Virus record (IMG/VR): IMGVR_UViG_3300035698_018211
Location: 1 to 26,829 of that record
Length of the DNA stretch: 26,829 nt
Reading direction: 5' to 3' (one strand)
DNA from: a virus
The translations under genes were made by a program, and so were the position numbers. Shown one piece after another: positions 6,839 to 15,418 of the stretch (position 1 is the first letter of the stretch; each line of letters starts with the position of its first letter). A model generated the notes under the pieces. That model was not told the origin of the DNA. It saw nothing but the letters and a program-made list of their open reading frames with translations, and did no database searches.

Positions 6839-7699
6839 ATGTACAAATCTATAGCAATTATTGGATCTGGTTCACTAGGAAGTTTCATTGCTTATTCAAT
6901 TTCTCAATTAGACCAGATTGAAAAAATTGTATTAATTGATCATGATATTGTTTTACAAAAAAACTTGCGTAATACTAAATATAAAAAGAAAAATATCGGA
7001 AGATTAAAAGTTGATGCTTTAAAAGATATAATTTTAGATATTAGTGATATTGAAGTCAAAACATTTAATAAAAAATTCATTGAAAATAATATGGATTTAT
7101 CAGATTATGATTTAGTTTTAGATTGTAGAGATTTTACATATAATAGAACTACTAATATTCATACGAGATTATATATATCATCAAGATATTTAGTTGTGGA
7201 TTGTAGAAAAAATATTAGTTATGAAAAACAATATAAAGGAAAATATTTAAGCAAATTAACAAAAACTGATTTGAGAAATGCTGGAATAATATTTTCTATT
7301 CTCATAGAAAATAATAAATTAATTGATCTGATTAAGTTTCAAAGTGTAAATAGATTTGATTTAGATTATCTTAAAAATGAAATTCAAAATAATCAAGACA
7401 TCTTATACGAATCAAACAATGAAAATTTTGAAAAACAATTAATCAATCTTCCTGAAAACATAACAAATATTATTAATAGAAATAAACATAATCCAATTGA
7501 TATTTGTATTGGAAATAAAGAAAATCCTATTTATAAACAAATTATTCCCACCAATCTTTTACATGATAGTAAAGATTTAATTAATACTTTAGGAACTGCA
7601 CTTACAATTTCACCAACATTTAATACTTTTATTGTATCCTTCCAAAAAAGAGATGAGCAATATGTTTTAGAATTGATTCCAGAAACCGGAGCCGCATAA
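6839..7699 (+). CDS. Second ThiF/E1-like Rossmann protein
   Basis: The 286-residue protein opens with AIIGSGSLGS (Gly9, Gly11, Gly14), then VLIDHDIVLQKNLRN with Asp34, Asp36, Asn42 and Arg44, then NIGRLKVDALK, then LVLDCRDF. This order is that of the E1/ThiF nucleotide-binding half. The usual NxxRQ is altered (NLRNTKY), and no cysteine is obvious in the thioester position. The C-terminal half has no recognised motif and ends in a beta-rich segment. It may be an inactive partner of the E1 encoded at 5323-6000, as in heterodimeric E1s, or may act on another substrate. The ribosome site is weak, suggesting coupling to the upstream gene. Confidence 0.75.
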   Translation: MYKSIAIIGSGSLGSFIAYSISQLDQIEKIVLIDHDIVLQKNLRNTKYKKKNIGRLKVDALKDIILDISDIEVKTFNKKFIENNMDLSDYDLVLDCRDFTYNRTTNIHTRLYISSRYLVVDCRKNISYEKQYKGKYLSKLTKTDLRNAGIIFSILIENNKLIDLIKFQSVNRFDLDYLKNEIQNNQDILYESNNENFEKQLINLPENITNIINRNKHNPIDICIGNKENPIYKQIIPTNLLHDSKDLINTLGTALTISPTFNTFIVSFQKRDEQYVLELIPETGAA

Positions 7700-7700
7700 A

Positions 7701-8027
7701 ATGATTTCTGTTTCTAAAATTATTGTTCCTAATCGAGTTATCAACCATAATAAAATATATAAAATAACATACATTGCTAATAAGTTTATTATAAGAAATT
7801 ATTCTATTTCATTAGATAAATATAATCAATTTCTTGCTTTATTTATAAAATCAGAACATCCAAATTCAGAAAATGGAGAATTTTGTATACCAAAAGAAAT
7901 GTTTTTAAAACAATGGAATAAATCATTAAAAGAAAGAATGGAAAGAATGTTAAGTACGTTTAATTTGGATAATTGTTTCTATGTTCCATGGAACAATGAT
8001 TTGAAATATATTGAGGAATCATTATGA
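7701..8027 (+). CDS. Hypothetical protein, 108 aa
   Basis: Not recognised. The first half is predicted beta-rich (KIIVPNRVI, KIYKITYI, KFIIRNYSI), the second half helical with a charged segment (KEMFLKQWNKSLKERMERM). The ATG lies one base after the stop of the second ThiF gene, with GGAG ten bases upstream, so the two are translated together. It overlaps the next start by four bases (ATGA). No metal, ATP or membrane motif is visible. Confidence 0.7.
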   Translation: MISVSKIIVPNRVINHNKIYKITYIANKFIIRNYSISLDKYNQFLALFIKSEHPNSENGEFCIPKEMFLKQWNKSLKERMERMLSTFNLDNCFYVPWNNDLKYIEESL

Positions 8028-8230
8028 GTGAAGAAAAAAAGGATTATAAAACAGTAATTTCAAAATTATTAGATAATTTTGAAGAAACTTTAAAATCGGG
8101 AGTTGAAGATTTAGTTGATGTTTCATCAAATACAGCTATTAAGAAAGTTCAAAATATTCTCTCTAAATATAAGGTAATATTACAAGAAAAAGTTAATGAA
8201 GATAGGAGTCCGGATGTCAAAAGAGAATGA
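8024..8230 (+). CDS. Hypothetical small helical protein, 68 aa
   Basis: Not recognised. The protein is short, charged and predicted wholly alpha-helical, with heptad-like hydrophobic spacing (VISKLLDNFEETL, then IKKVQNILSKYKVIL). It overlaps the previous gene by four bases and has a GAGGA site. It is similar in style to the next small gene; the two may pair as a coiled coil. The position just upstream of the RNA polymerase subunits makes a role as a small polymerase partner conceivable, but nothing in the sequence demonstrates it. Confidence 0.65.
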   Translation: MSEEKKDYKTVISKLLDNFEETLKSGVEDLVDVSSNTAIKKVQNILSKYKVILQEKVNEDRSPDVKRE

Positions 8231-8441
8231 TAAGTTAGGAGAAGAATTAAAAGAAATATTTTTAAGAATACAAAAAGAATCTGAGAAAGAAATGGTTAAA
8301 TCAGATATTAAAGAAATTGTTGATGAATTGCTTCCAGAAATTGACAAAATTGTTTCTAAAAAAGTGAAACAACATTTTAAAAGTTTAGCTGATTATACAA
8401 TTGATATGCTAAACAAGTTTTCTAAATCTTTAGAAAAATAG
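8214..8441 (+). CDS. Hypothetical small coiled-coil protein, 75 aa
   Basis: Not recognised. I choose the ATG at 8214 because AGGAG lies at 8204-8208; an in-frame ATG at 8196 has no ribosome site. The protein is nearly all charged helix (ELKEIFLRIQKESEKEM, then IVDELLPEIDKIVSKKVKQH) with a hydrophobic heptad pattern. It overlaps the preceding small gene by 17 bases, and the beta' gene follows 12 bases after its stop, so all are likely in one transcript. Confidence 0.65.
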   Translation: MSKENDKLGEELKEIFLRIQKESEKEMVKSDIKEIVDELLPEIDKIVSKKVKQHFKSLADYTIDMLNKFSKSLEK

Positions 8442-8453
8442 AGGAATGAATTT

Positions 8454-11165
8454 ATGCCATCTTTATTAGACTTTGATATATTTTGTGAATCACTTGAACA
8501 AATAACAACAACAAAAATTTTAACTAAAGGAAAATTTCATTCTGATGGATTATTTTCTGAACAAATATTCGGACCATTAAAAAATTATACATGCCAATGT
8601 GGAATATATCATGGAAAATCTCATAATGGTTCTAAGTGTAATATTTGTAATGTAGATATTGTTCATAGTACTGAAAGAAGAAGAAGATTTGCTAAAATCA
8701 TATTACCGATTCCTGTAGTAAATCCAATTTTTTATAATTTAGTAGCAATGGTTGGTGGATCAAATATAAAAAATGCAATTGATAATTTAATGAGAAATGA
8801 AAAAAGTGTTCTATATAAAGATGGTGATGAATTCATAGTTACTGACCAAGAAAATTTAGAAAGTAATATTCCAACATGGGATAAATTAGAAGCTATTCAG
8901 AAATTAGTTTTTGAATATGCTGAACAATGTCAAGAAGATGAATCCTGGAAATTAATAAAAGATAATATCGACAAATTGTTTATTAATAAAGTGATTGTTT
9001 TACCACCAGATGTAAGACCAATTTCAAAAAGTGGTGCAAATAATGTAAGAGTTGGAGATCAAATAAATAGATATTATGTTCAAATATTAACAAAAAAAGA
9101 ATCAATGTCTGGAACTGTAATTACAATTAATCAAGATAAGAAATTGTTTTATACTTATTTTCGACAATTACAAAAAGATGTTAATGAATTATATGATCAT
9201 GTATTAGGAAAGATGTCAAAAAAAGAAGGGTTAATAAGAGGAAATATTTTAGGAAAAAGAATTGATTTTTCAGGAAGAGCAGTTATTGCTCCAGAACCAA
9301 CTCTTAATTTTGGTGAATGTATTCTTCCTTATTTTATGATTTTAGAAATCTATAAAATTCAAATTGCAAAACGATTAATTGAAATAGGAAGATTTAAACT
9401 TTTAAATAAAGCAATTGATTTTGTTGATGATTGTATTGATACCAAAAACAATATTTTATTTGGATTAAGTAAAGAAATTGTAAAAGGTGAAGTTTGTTTA
9501 TTAAATAGACAACCATCTCTTCATAGATTAGGAATGTTAGGATTTAATATTCAAGTAGGATTAGATTCTGTTATAAAAGTTCATCCAATGGTAACCGGAC
9601 CATTTGGGGCAGATTTTGATGGTGACCAAATGGCTGTGTATATTCCAATTTCTGAAAAAGCTAAACAAGAAATAATTGATAAAATATTTGTTTCTAAAAA
9701 TTTATACAGTCCAGCAGATGGTTCATTATCAACGGTTCCATCCCAAGATATTATTTTGGGAATATATATTTTATCAACAAATTGTTTTCCAGAATTAAAA
9801 TCTGAAATTGAATATAAAGGATCAAAAATATCTTTAGCTTCAAAAGAAATAAATAATTGTTTTCCAAATGATTATAAATTAATAACTGGTTTAATCAGAA
9901 AGAAAGAATTAGTTACAATTTTAAATGAAATTAAAGATTTGTATGATGAAGAGATAACAACAAAAGTTTTAGATAATATCAAAAGAATTGGATTCAAATA
10001 TGCTACATTGTTTGGAACAACAATGACTCTTGAAGATTGTATGATAGAAGGAAGTGAAGAAATTAGAGATTCTATTTATGAATCAGAAAACATTTCAGAG
10101 CAATTACAAAATTCTTCTGATTTATCTATTACTGATATTCTTAGAGATAAATTTAAATATTCGTATTTGATTGATTCAGGAACTAGAGGAAGCTGGACAC
10201 AAATTAAGCAATTGATTTTAACAAGGGGGTTTGTATCAAATTTTGAGGGAGAAATTTTACCTTCTCCTATTAAAAATAGTTTGATACATGGATTAACAGA
10301 AAAAGAATTTTTCAATTCAACATATGGTTGTAGAAAAGGGTTATTGGATGTTGCATTGAATACGGGGATATCTGGATATCTTTCAAGAAAGTTAATATTT
10401 GCATGTGCTAATTTACAAATAAGTTTAGATGTAGATGATTGTGGAACTCAAGATTTGTTAGAAATATTTATCAAAGATGAAAAGAAAGCTAAATCTTTAA
10501 TTGGAAGATATTATAAAAAAGATGAAGAATTAAAACTTATAACAACTAATAATTTTCAAGAGATTATTAATAAAACTATTTCTGTAAGGAGTCCTATATT
10601 TTGTAAGAATGAAAGAATTTGTCATAAATGTTATGGAGATACTTTTGAAAAACTTCATACAAGATTCGTTGGAATTATTGCGGCTCAGACTCTTGGTGAG
10701 AAATCCACCCAGCTTGTTTTGAGAACTTTTCATGAATCGGGTTCAGCAAAAAGTAAACAATCAGAAAATGAATCAACTGAACCAGAAGATATGAAACAAG
10801 ATGACATTATTGCAGATTTAGCAACAGCTTCAAGAATTTTACATAAATTCAAAAACAAAAATATTAAAGAAATCATTGAACAATTATATGAAGTTTATGG
10901 AGGAAATAGTAATATCCTTCATGTACATTTTGAGTGTGTTTTATCTCAATTGATTTGGAATGGTAATAAAAAATGGAGACTACTCGAAAATAGAAATATG
11001 GTTGAAAAAGAATTTTTTAGTGTTCAAACAGTTCCTTCAAAAGAATCATGGGTTTTAGGTTTAGCTTTTAGTAATCCTAAAAAACACACATTAAGAGGAA
11101 TATTATATCCTGGTAATTATAAAGGATTGTTTGATAAGATTTTATCAGGAAAAGGAATAGAATAA
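8454..11165 (+). CDS. DNA-directed RNA polymerase beta' subunit (unsplit, phage type)
   Basis: The 903-residue protein carries the full series of beta' landmarks on one chain. An N-terminal zinc ribbon has Cys47, Cys49, Cys62 and Cys65. GNILGKRIDFSGRAVI is the rudder/double-psi region. LLNRQPSLHRLGMLGF is followed by GADFDGDQM, with Asp387, Asp389 and Asp391 as the magnesium-binding catalytic triad. A second zinc site (CKNERICHKCYGD) is followed by the trigger-loop helix IIAAQTLGEKSTQLVLRTFH at about 739-758. It is shorter than cellular beta' (about 1,200-1,400) but still complete, unlike the split subunits of phiKZ-like phages. With the beta subunit encoded next it would form the catalytic core of a phage RNA polymerase. 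AGAGGA precedes the ATG. Confidence 0.96.
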   Translation: MPSLLDFDIFCESLEQITTTKILTKGKFHSDGLFSEQIFGPLKNYTCQCGIYHGKSHNGSKCNICNVDIVHSTERRRRFAKIILPIPVVNPIFYNLVAMVGGSNIKNAIDNLMRNEKSVLYKDGDEFIVTDQENLESNIPTWDKLEAIQKLVFEYAEQCQEDESWKLIKDNIDKLFINKVIVLPPDVRPISKSGANNVRVGDQINRYYVQILTKKESMSGTVITINQDKKLFYTYFRQLQKDVNELYDHVLGKMSKKEGLIRGNILGKRIDFSGRAVIAPEPTLNFGECILPYFMILEIYKIQIAKRLIEIGRFKLLNKAIDFVDDCIDTKNNILFGLSKEIVKGEVCLLNRQPSLHRLGMLGFNIQVGLDSVIKVHPMVTGPFGADFDGDQMAVYIPISEKAKQEIIDKIFVSKNLYSPADGSLSTVPSQDIILGIYILSTNCFPELKSEIEYKGSKISLASKEINNCFPNDYKLITGLIRKKELVTILNEIKDLYDEEITTKVLDNIKRIGFKYATLFGTTMTLEDCMIEGSEEIRDSIYESENISEQLQNSSDLSITDILRDKFKYSYLIDSGTRGSWTQIKQLILTRGFVSNFEGEILPSPIKNSLIHGLTEKEFFNSTYGCRKGLLDVALNTGISGYLSRKLIFACANLQISLDVDDCGTQDLLEIFIKDEKKAKSLIGRYYKKDEELKLITTNNFQEIINKTISVRSPIFCKNERICHKCYGDTFEKLHTRFVGIIAAQTLGEKSTQLVLRTFHESGSAKSKQSENESTEPEDMKQDDIIADLATASRILHKFKNKNIKEIIEQLYEVYGGNSNILHVHFECVLSQLIWNGNKKWRLLENRNMVEKEFFSVQTVPSKESWVLGLAFSNPKKHTLRGILYPGNYKGLFDKILSGKGIE

Positions 11166-11182
11166 AACCGGAGGAAAATGAT

Positions 11183-14100
11183 TTGAATTTAGTTAATCCA
11201 ACATTTGCTCTTAAAGATAAAAATATTTTTAAGTTGCGCTCAATTGATTATGACAATATGATGAATAAGATTGCAGAAATAGTAAAACCTGTAGAAGAAA
11301 TTGGTTTTACTATTTCTGAATTAGAATTAAAAGACTCAAAAACTTCTAATGGAGAATTACAAAAAACATTAAAGAAAAAAATAGTTATACGATTACAAAA
11401 GGGTGTATCAAATATTGATATAAGTATGTATATACCCAAATTGATAAATGATAATTATGTTGTAATAAGTGGAAGAGACAAAGTTCCATTATTTCAATTA
11501 TATGATCTTCCAGTTATTACAAGAGGAAAACATATAAAGTTAAATACTAATGTATCAAGTTTAATGATTTTTGAATCTAAAAAAGAACCATTTGTATCAG
11601 TTTCATTTATGTCGAAAAAAGTTTCTTTAGCACTACTTGTGTTTGCTTCATATCCAATTCAAGAAATTGTTGATAGATTTGATTTAGATAATGTTAATTC
11701 AGAATTAGCTGAAGATTGTAACATTTATGATAAATTTATTTATGATCTAAAAATTTATTATCAAGAATCTGCTGATTATACACAAGATGATTTTATTTTA
11801 GAAGTAGGAAGAAATTATTCAAAATATAATTCAAGATCAAAAGGAGAAGATATATTATATGGATTAGAATTAATTCCAAAAATTGATATTTTAACTTTTG
11901 AACATTTTAAAACTGATTCTGTTTTAAATGAATTAATTGAAGCAATGAAAATTAGACATATTGATGATACCGTATTTACAAATAAAAGAATAAGATGTTT
12001 TGAATATATGATATTTTCAAGAATCATAAAAGCTATTTATACTTTATGTATTTCATGTAAAAATGCAAGACAACCAAAATTTAATGTGAATTCAACTCAA
12101 ATTTTATCAGATTGTAATATTTCTGAAATAGTTCAATTTGATTTTTCTATTAATCCGATTGAAGAATTAACAAAATTATCAAGAATTAGTTTATTGGGTC
12201 CAGGAGGATTTTCAAGAGATAGTGTTCCGAAACATTTAAGAGATATTCATTCATCAATGTATGGTAGAATGTGTCCAGTTGATACTCCTGATAGAGATAA
12301 TTGTGGTATTTTACAAAGTTTAATTCCAAATGTTATTCTTGAAGATAACATGAAATTTTCAAATGAATATTTAGAAAATCAACCAATTTCAATTTCTGTT
12401 TCAATGGTTCCATTTTTAGAAAATGATGATCAAACCAGATTACAAATGTCATCATCTCAAATGCGACAAGCAATATTATTAAAAACTTTTGAAAAACCTT
12501 TAGTTGCAACAGGATGTGAACATTTATATACCAATCAAACAAAATTTATAAAGATTGCAAAAAAGAATGGGGAAGTAACTTATGTAGGAAATAAATATAT
12601 CATTGTTCAATATGATGATAACGAAGTTGAATTGTTTGATATTGAATATAGAAAAATTTATGTTGAACATATGGATTTTATGCATATTTATGTTTCACAA
12701 GGAGACAAAGTAAAACAAGGAGATATATTAGCCGAGAGTAATTTTTGTAAAGATGGAAATATTGTTTTTGGGAAAAACTTATTGACTACTGTAATGTCTT
12801 ATTATGGAAATAATTATGAAGATGGAATTGTTATTTCTGATAGATTAGTAAAAGAAGAAATAATGAAATCTGTACATTTTTATGATATGTCATTTACAAT
12901 TTCTCCAAATAAAGTTTTGTTATCATTACTTGAGAATCAATATAAACCATTACCAAATAAATTAGAAAGAATTAAAAAGGGTGATCCATATGCAATAATA
13001 AAAAGATTTTCTGAAAATGATATTTGTTCAATTTTTAGAAATAAAAATGAATATTTAGCACATAAAGATTTTATAGTTTCAGAAGTTAATCTTTATGCAA
13101 ATGAATGGAATGATTATATCCCAGGATATAAAGATTGGATAGAAGCAACAATTCAAAAACAAAAAGATGATCAAGTATATATTCAAAAGATTTTGAATGA
13201 AACGCTTGGAGCTAATAAAGCAAAAGAAATAATAAAAGATAATAATTTAGATAAATTTTCCTATACAGGAAAATATAAAGTAAAGGGTGAAAAAATAGAT
13301 GGAATGTTAGTTGAAATGTATGGTATTTATTATAGAAGTATTGAAGTCGGAGATAAGATTGCAAACAGACATGGAAACAAAGGAGTTATTGCAAAAATAG
13401 TAAATCATAAGAAAATGCCACAATTTGAAGATGGTCGTCATGCTGATATTTGTATAAATCCTTTAGGTATTATTTCAAGAATGAATATTGGTCAATTATT
13501 TGAATTAAGATTATCTGAATCAGTTTCAGATCTTAAAAATAATCTTTTCAAGTTAGTAAAACAAAATACAGATCAGGATCTAATAAAATTGTATTTATTG
13601 GATTATATTAAACTGGTTGATAATACAAAAGATGGGTGGTATTATCAACAATTTTCAGAAAAAATTCCTGATGTAATTGATGAAAAATTTGTTAATGATT
13701 TTAATGTTATACAACCTCCTTTTGAAGGAGTTGATTTTGAAAAATTAAGTCAAGCTTGTGCTTATACAGGAACTAAAGCAAAACAAAAAATATACGATCC
13801 AGTTTCTAAAAAATATTTATTGAATGAAATTGAAACTGGAAAAATTTATTTCTTTAGGATGGTTCATATTGCAGAAGATAAATTGTCAGCAAGAGGAATC
13901 GGACCATACTCAAGAAGAACTTTACAACCAACAAATATTAAAAGTAGAAATAAAACAGGAAGAGCCCAAAGAGCTGGTGAAATGGAAATTGCTTGTCTTG
14001 TTGCTCATGATGCTCATGAAAATTTATCTGAGTTCTTTACAACAAAATCTGATTGTATTGATTTGAAAAATGAATATATAAAGAAATTCATAAATACAGA

Positions 14101-14197
14101 TTTATTAATGATTCCAGAAAATGTTGATAAAACACCAGAATCAGTAAAATTGTTAAACTCATATTTTAAAGCAATTGGAGTAGAAAATGCTGAATAG
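11183..14197 (+). CDS. DNA-directed RNA polymerase beta subunit (unsplit, phage type)
   Basis: The 1004-residue protein starts at a TTG with GGAGG at 11170-11174; a nearby ATG is followed at once by a stop. It contains the beta landmarks in order: GPGGFSRDSVPKHLRDIHSS from Gly339 with MCPVDTP following, NLLTTVMSYYGNNYEDGIVI, GDKIANRHGNKGVIAKI with Lys725 and Lys733 matching the active-site lysines of bacterial beta, INPLGIISRMNIGQ, and near the end ARGIGPYSRRTLQPTN with GEMEIACLVAHDA. It lacks large lineage-specific inserts. It follows beta' by 17 bases, the reverse of the bacterial rpoB-rpoC order. No sigma-interacting partner is visible in this window. Confidence 0.96.
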   Translation: MNLVNPTFALKDKNIFKLRSIDYDNMMNKIAEIVKPVEEIGFTISELELKDSKTSNGELQKTLKKKIVIRLQKGVSNIDISMYIPKLINDNYVVISGRDKVPLFQLYDLPVITRGKHIKLNTNVSSLMIFESKKEPFVSVSFMSKKVSLALLVFASYPIQEIVDRFDLDNVNSELAEDCNIYDKFIYDLKIYYQESADYTQDDFILEVGRNYSKYNSRSKGEDILYGLELIPKIDILTFEHFKTDSVLNELIEAMKIRHIDDTVFTNKRIRCFEYMIFSRIIKAIYTLCISCKNARQPKFNVNSTQILSDCNISEIVQFDFSINPIEELTKLSRISLLGPGGFSRDSVPKHLRDIHSSMYGRMCPVDTPDRDNCGILQSLIPNVILEDNMKFSNEYLENQPISISVSMVPFLENDDQTRLQMSSSQMRQAILLKTFEKPLVATGCEHLYTNQTKFIKIAKKNGEVTYVGNKYIIVQYDDNEVELFDIEYRKIYVEHMDFMHIYVSQGDKVKQGDILAESNFCKDGNIVFGKNLLTTVMSYYGNNYEDGIVISDRLVKEEIMKSVHFYDMSFTISPNKVLLSLLENQYKPLPNKLERIKKGDPYAIIKRFSENDICSIFRNKNEYLAHKDFIVSEVNLYANEWNDYIPGYKDWIEATIQKQKDDQVYIQKILNETLGANKAKEIIKDNNLDKFSYTGKYKVKGEKIDGMLVEMYGIYYRSIEVGDKIANRHGNKGVIAKIVNHKKMPQFEDGRHADICINPLGIISRMNIGQLFELRLSESVSDLKNNLFKLVKQNTDQDLIKLYLLDYIKLVDNTKDGWYYQQFSEKIPDVIDEKFVNDFNVIQPPFEGVDFEKLSQACAYTGTKAKQKIYDPVSKKYLLNEIETGKIYFFRMVHIAEDKLSARGIGPYSRRTLQPTNIKSRNKTGRAQRAGEMEIACLVAHDAHENLSEFFTTKSDCIDLKNEYIKKFINTDLLMIPENVDKTPESVKLLNSYFKAIGVENAE

Positions 14198-14209
14198 GAG
14201 GAATTTAAT

Positions 14210-15055
14210 TTGATAGAAACTATTTTACCAGATATTCAACAAACCAAACCATTAATTGAAATGCCCATATTTCAAGTTGGTGTTGATAATGTAGAAGTTC
14301 CATTTTATCTTGAAACCAGAGATAATAAATTCTATTCAATGATTGCTAATGTTTCTATAAGGACGAATCTTAAAGAAAATATAAAAGGAATATCTATGTC
14401 AAGGTTATTATTAACTTTAAAACCTTATTTAGATATCCCTTTAAAAAGATTGCTTATTAAAGAAATTCTTGAAAAATTAAAAATAAATCTTGAATGTGAA
14501 AATGTTAATATGAAATTCGAATTCAAATTACCAATTATAAGAAAATCTTTATTATCAGATAATGAATTTCCAATTTATTATAAATGTAGATTTGAAGGAC
14601 AATTAGTAGATAATGAATTTAAATTCTATCAAGGAGGAACAATACAGTATGCATCATATTGTCCATGTTCAGCAGAGTTATGTAATGATTTAAAGTCAAA
14701 AGGAAGTTCTGGGTTTCCTCATGCACAAAGATCATTTGCATATGTTTTAATTGAATCTGGTGAATCAACTATTTGGTTAGAAGAAATAATTAGTTTAGTA
14801 GAAGATTCTATAAAAACTAAACCGTATCCAATTATAAAAAGAATTGATGAACAAGAAATTGCAAAAATAGCAGCAGATAATCCAATATTTGTTGAAGATG
14901 CAATTAGACAAATATCACAAGCTTTGAATTCAGATAATAAAATTATTGATTGGATTGTGAAATGTAAACACGAAGAATCAATTCATATTTCAAATGCAAT
15001 TGCTATAAATTGGAAAGGAATTGAAAATGGATTTAATGGGAATTATTATTTGTGA
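14210..15055 (+). CDS. folE2: GTP cyclohydrolase IB (FolE2 family)
   Basis: The 281-residue protein fits FolE2 in length and motifs: GVDNVEVPFYL near the N-terminus, KGISMSRLLLTL (family K-G-x-H-M-S-R), and YCPCSAELC with Cys151 as the expected catalytic cysteine, followed by PHAQRSF with His171. It is expected to convert GTP to dihydroneopterin triphosphate, the entry to folate and to preQ0/queuosine. In phages such genes usually serve 7-deazaguanine synthesis for DNA modification, but queD, queE, queC and DpdA-like genes are not in this window. The start is TTG, with AGGAGG at 14197-14202. The family histidine in K-G-x-H is isoleucine here, a change worth noting. Confidence 0.9.
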   Translation: MIETILPDIQQTKPLIEMPIFQVGVDNVEVPFYLETRDNKFYSMIANVSIRTNLKENIKGISMSRLLLTLKPYLDIPLKRLLIKEILEKLKINLECENVNMKFEFKLPIIRKSLLSDNEFPIYYKCRFEGQLVDNEFKFYQGGTIQYASYCPCSAELCNDLKSKGSSGFPHAQRSFAYVLIESGESTIWLEEIISLVEDSIKTKPYPIIKRIDEQEIAKIAADNPIFVEDAIRQISQALNSDNKIIDWIVKCKHEESIHISNAIAINWKGIENGFNGNYYL

Positions 15056-15067
15056 AAAGGAAACTAA

Positions 15068-15406
15068 ATGAAAAGAGAAGATATAATTAATTTATATAAT
15101 AAAGAGAGGAATTATCAGAAAATTGTATTTGGTGAATATGGTAAAAACCCTGCTTTAAATTTAGGAAGTTTTCTTATATTTCTTAGAAATTATTTAGATA
15201 GAGCAAATGAGTCATATACAAAGAATTGGATTGATCAATTACCTTCGTGGTTAGAAAATTGTACAGAAATGCAAAGTCAGGGAAGTGCTCCAATTATGAC
15301 ATATAATATTTTAGTTGAAATTATGACTTTAGCTGGAGCTGCATTAGAAACATATACAAATGTCAATGTAGAAGAGTGGAGAAAAGATTTTTTTAAAAGC
15401 AAATAA
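15068..15406 (+). CDS. Hypothetical all-helical protein, 112 aa
   Basis: I do not assign a function. The protein is predicted helical with a pattern I associate with uncharacterised phage proteins: ERNYQKIVFGEYGKNPALNL, then FLIFLRNYLDRA, LPSWLENCTEM, and IMTLAGAALETYTNVNVEEW. The paired acidic helices (E..Y..FGEY and E..TLAGAALE) recall all-alpha nucleotide pyrophosphohydrolases, but the diagnostic ExxE...ExxD arrangement is not clear, so this is only a suggestion. It follows folE2 by 12 bases with an AAGGA site, consistent with a nucleotide-related operon. Confidence 0.75.
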   Translation: MKREDIINLYNKERNYQKIVFGEYGKNPALNLGSFLIFLRNYLDRANESYTKNWIDQLPSWLENCTEMQSQGSAPIMTYNILVEIMTLAGAALETYTNVNVEEWRKDFFKSK

Positions 15407-15418
15407 AAGGAGAGAACT

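Noticed and set aside
10676-10740. Local rise in G+C in the beta' trigger-helix region as a sign of transfer
   Set aside because: The protein segment is highly conserved in all RNAPs and the change is short; not enough to claim transfer.
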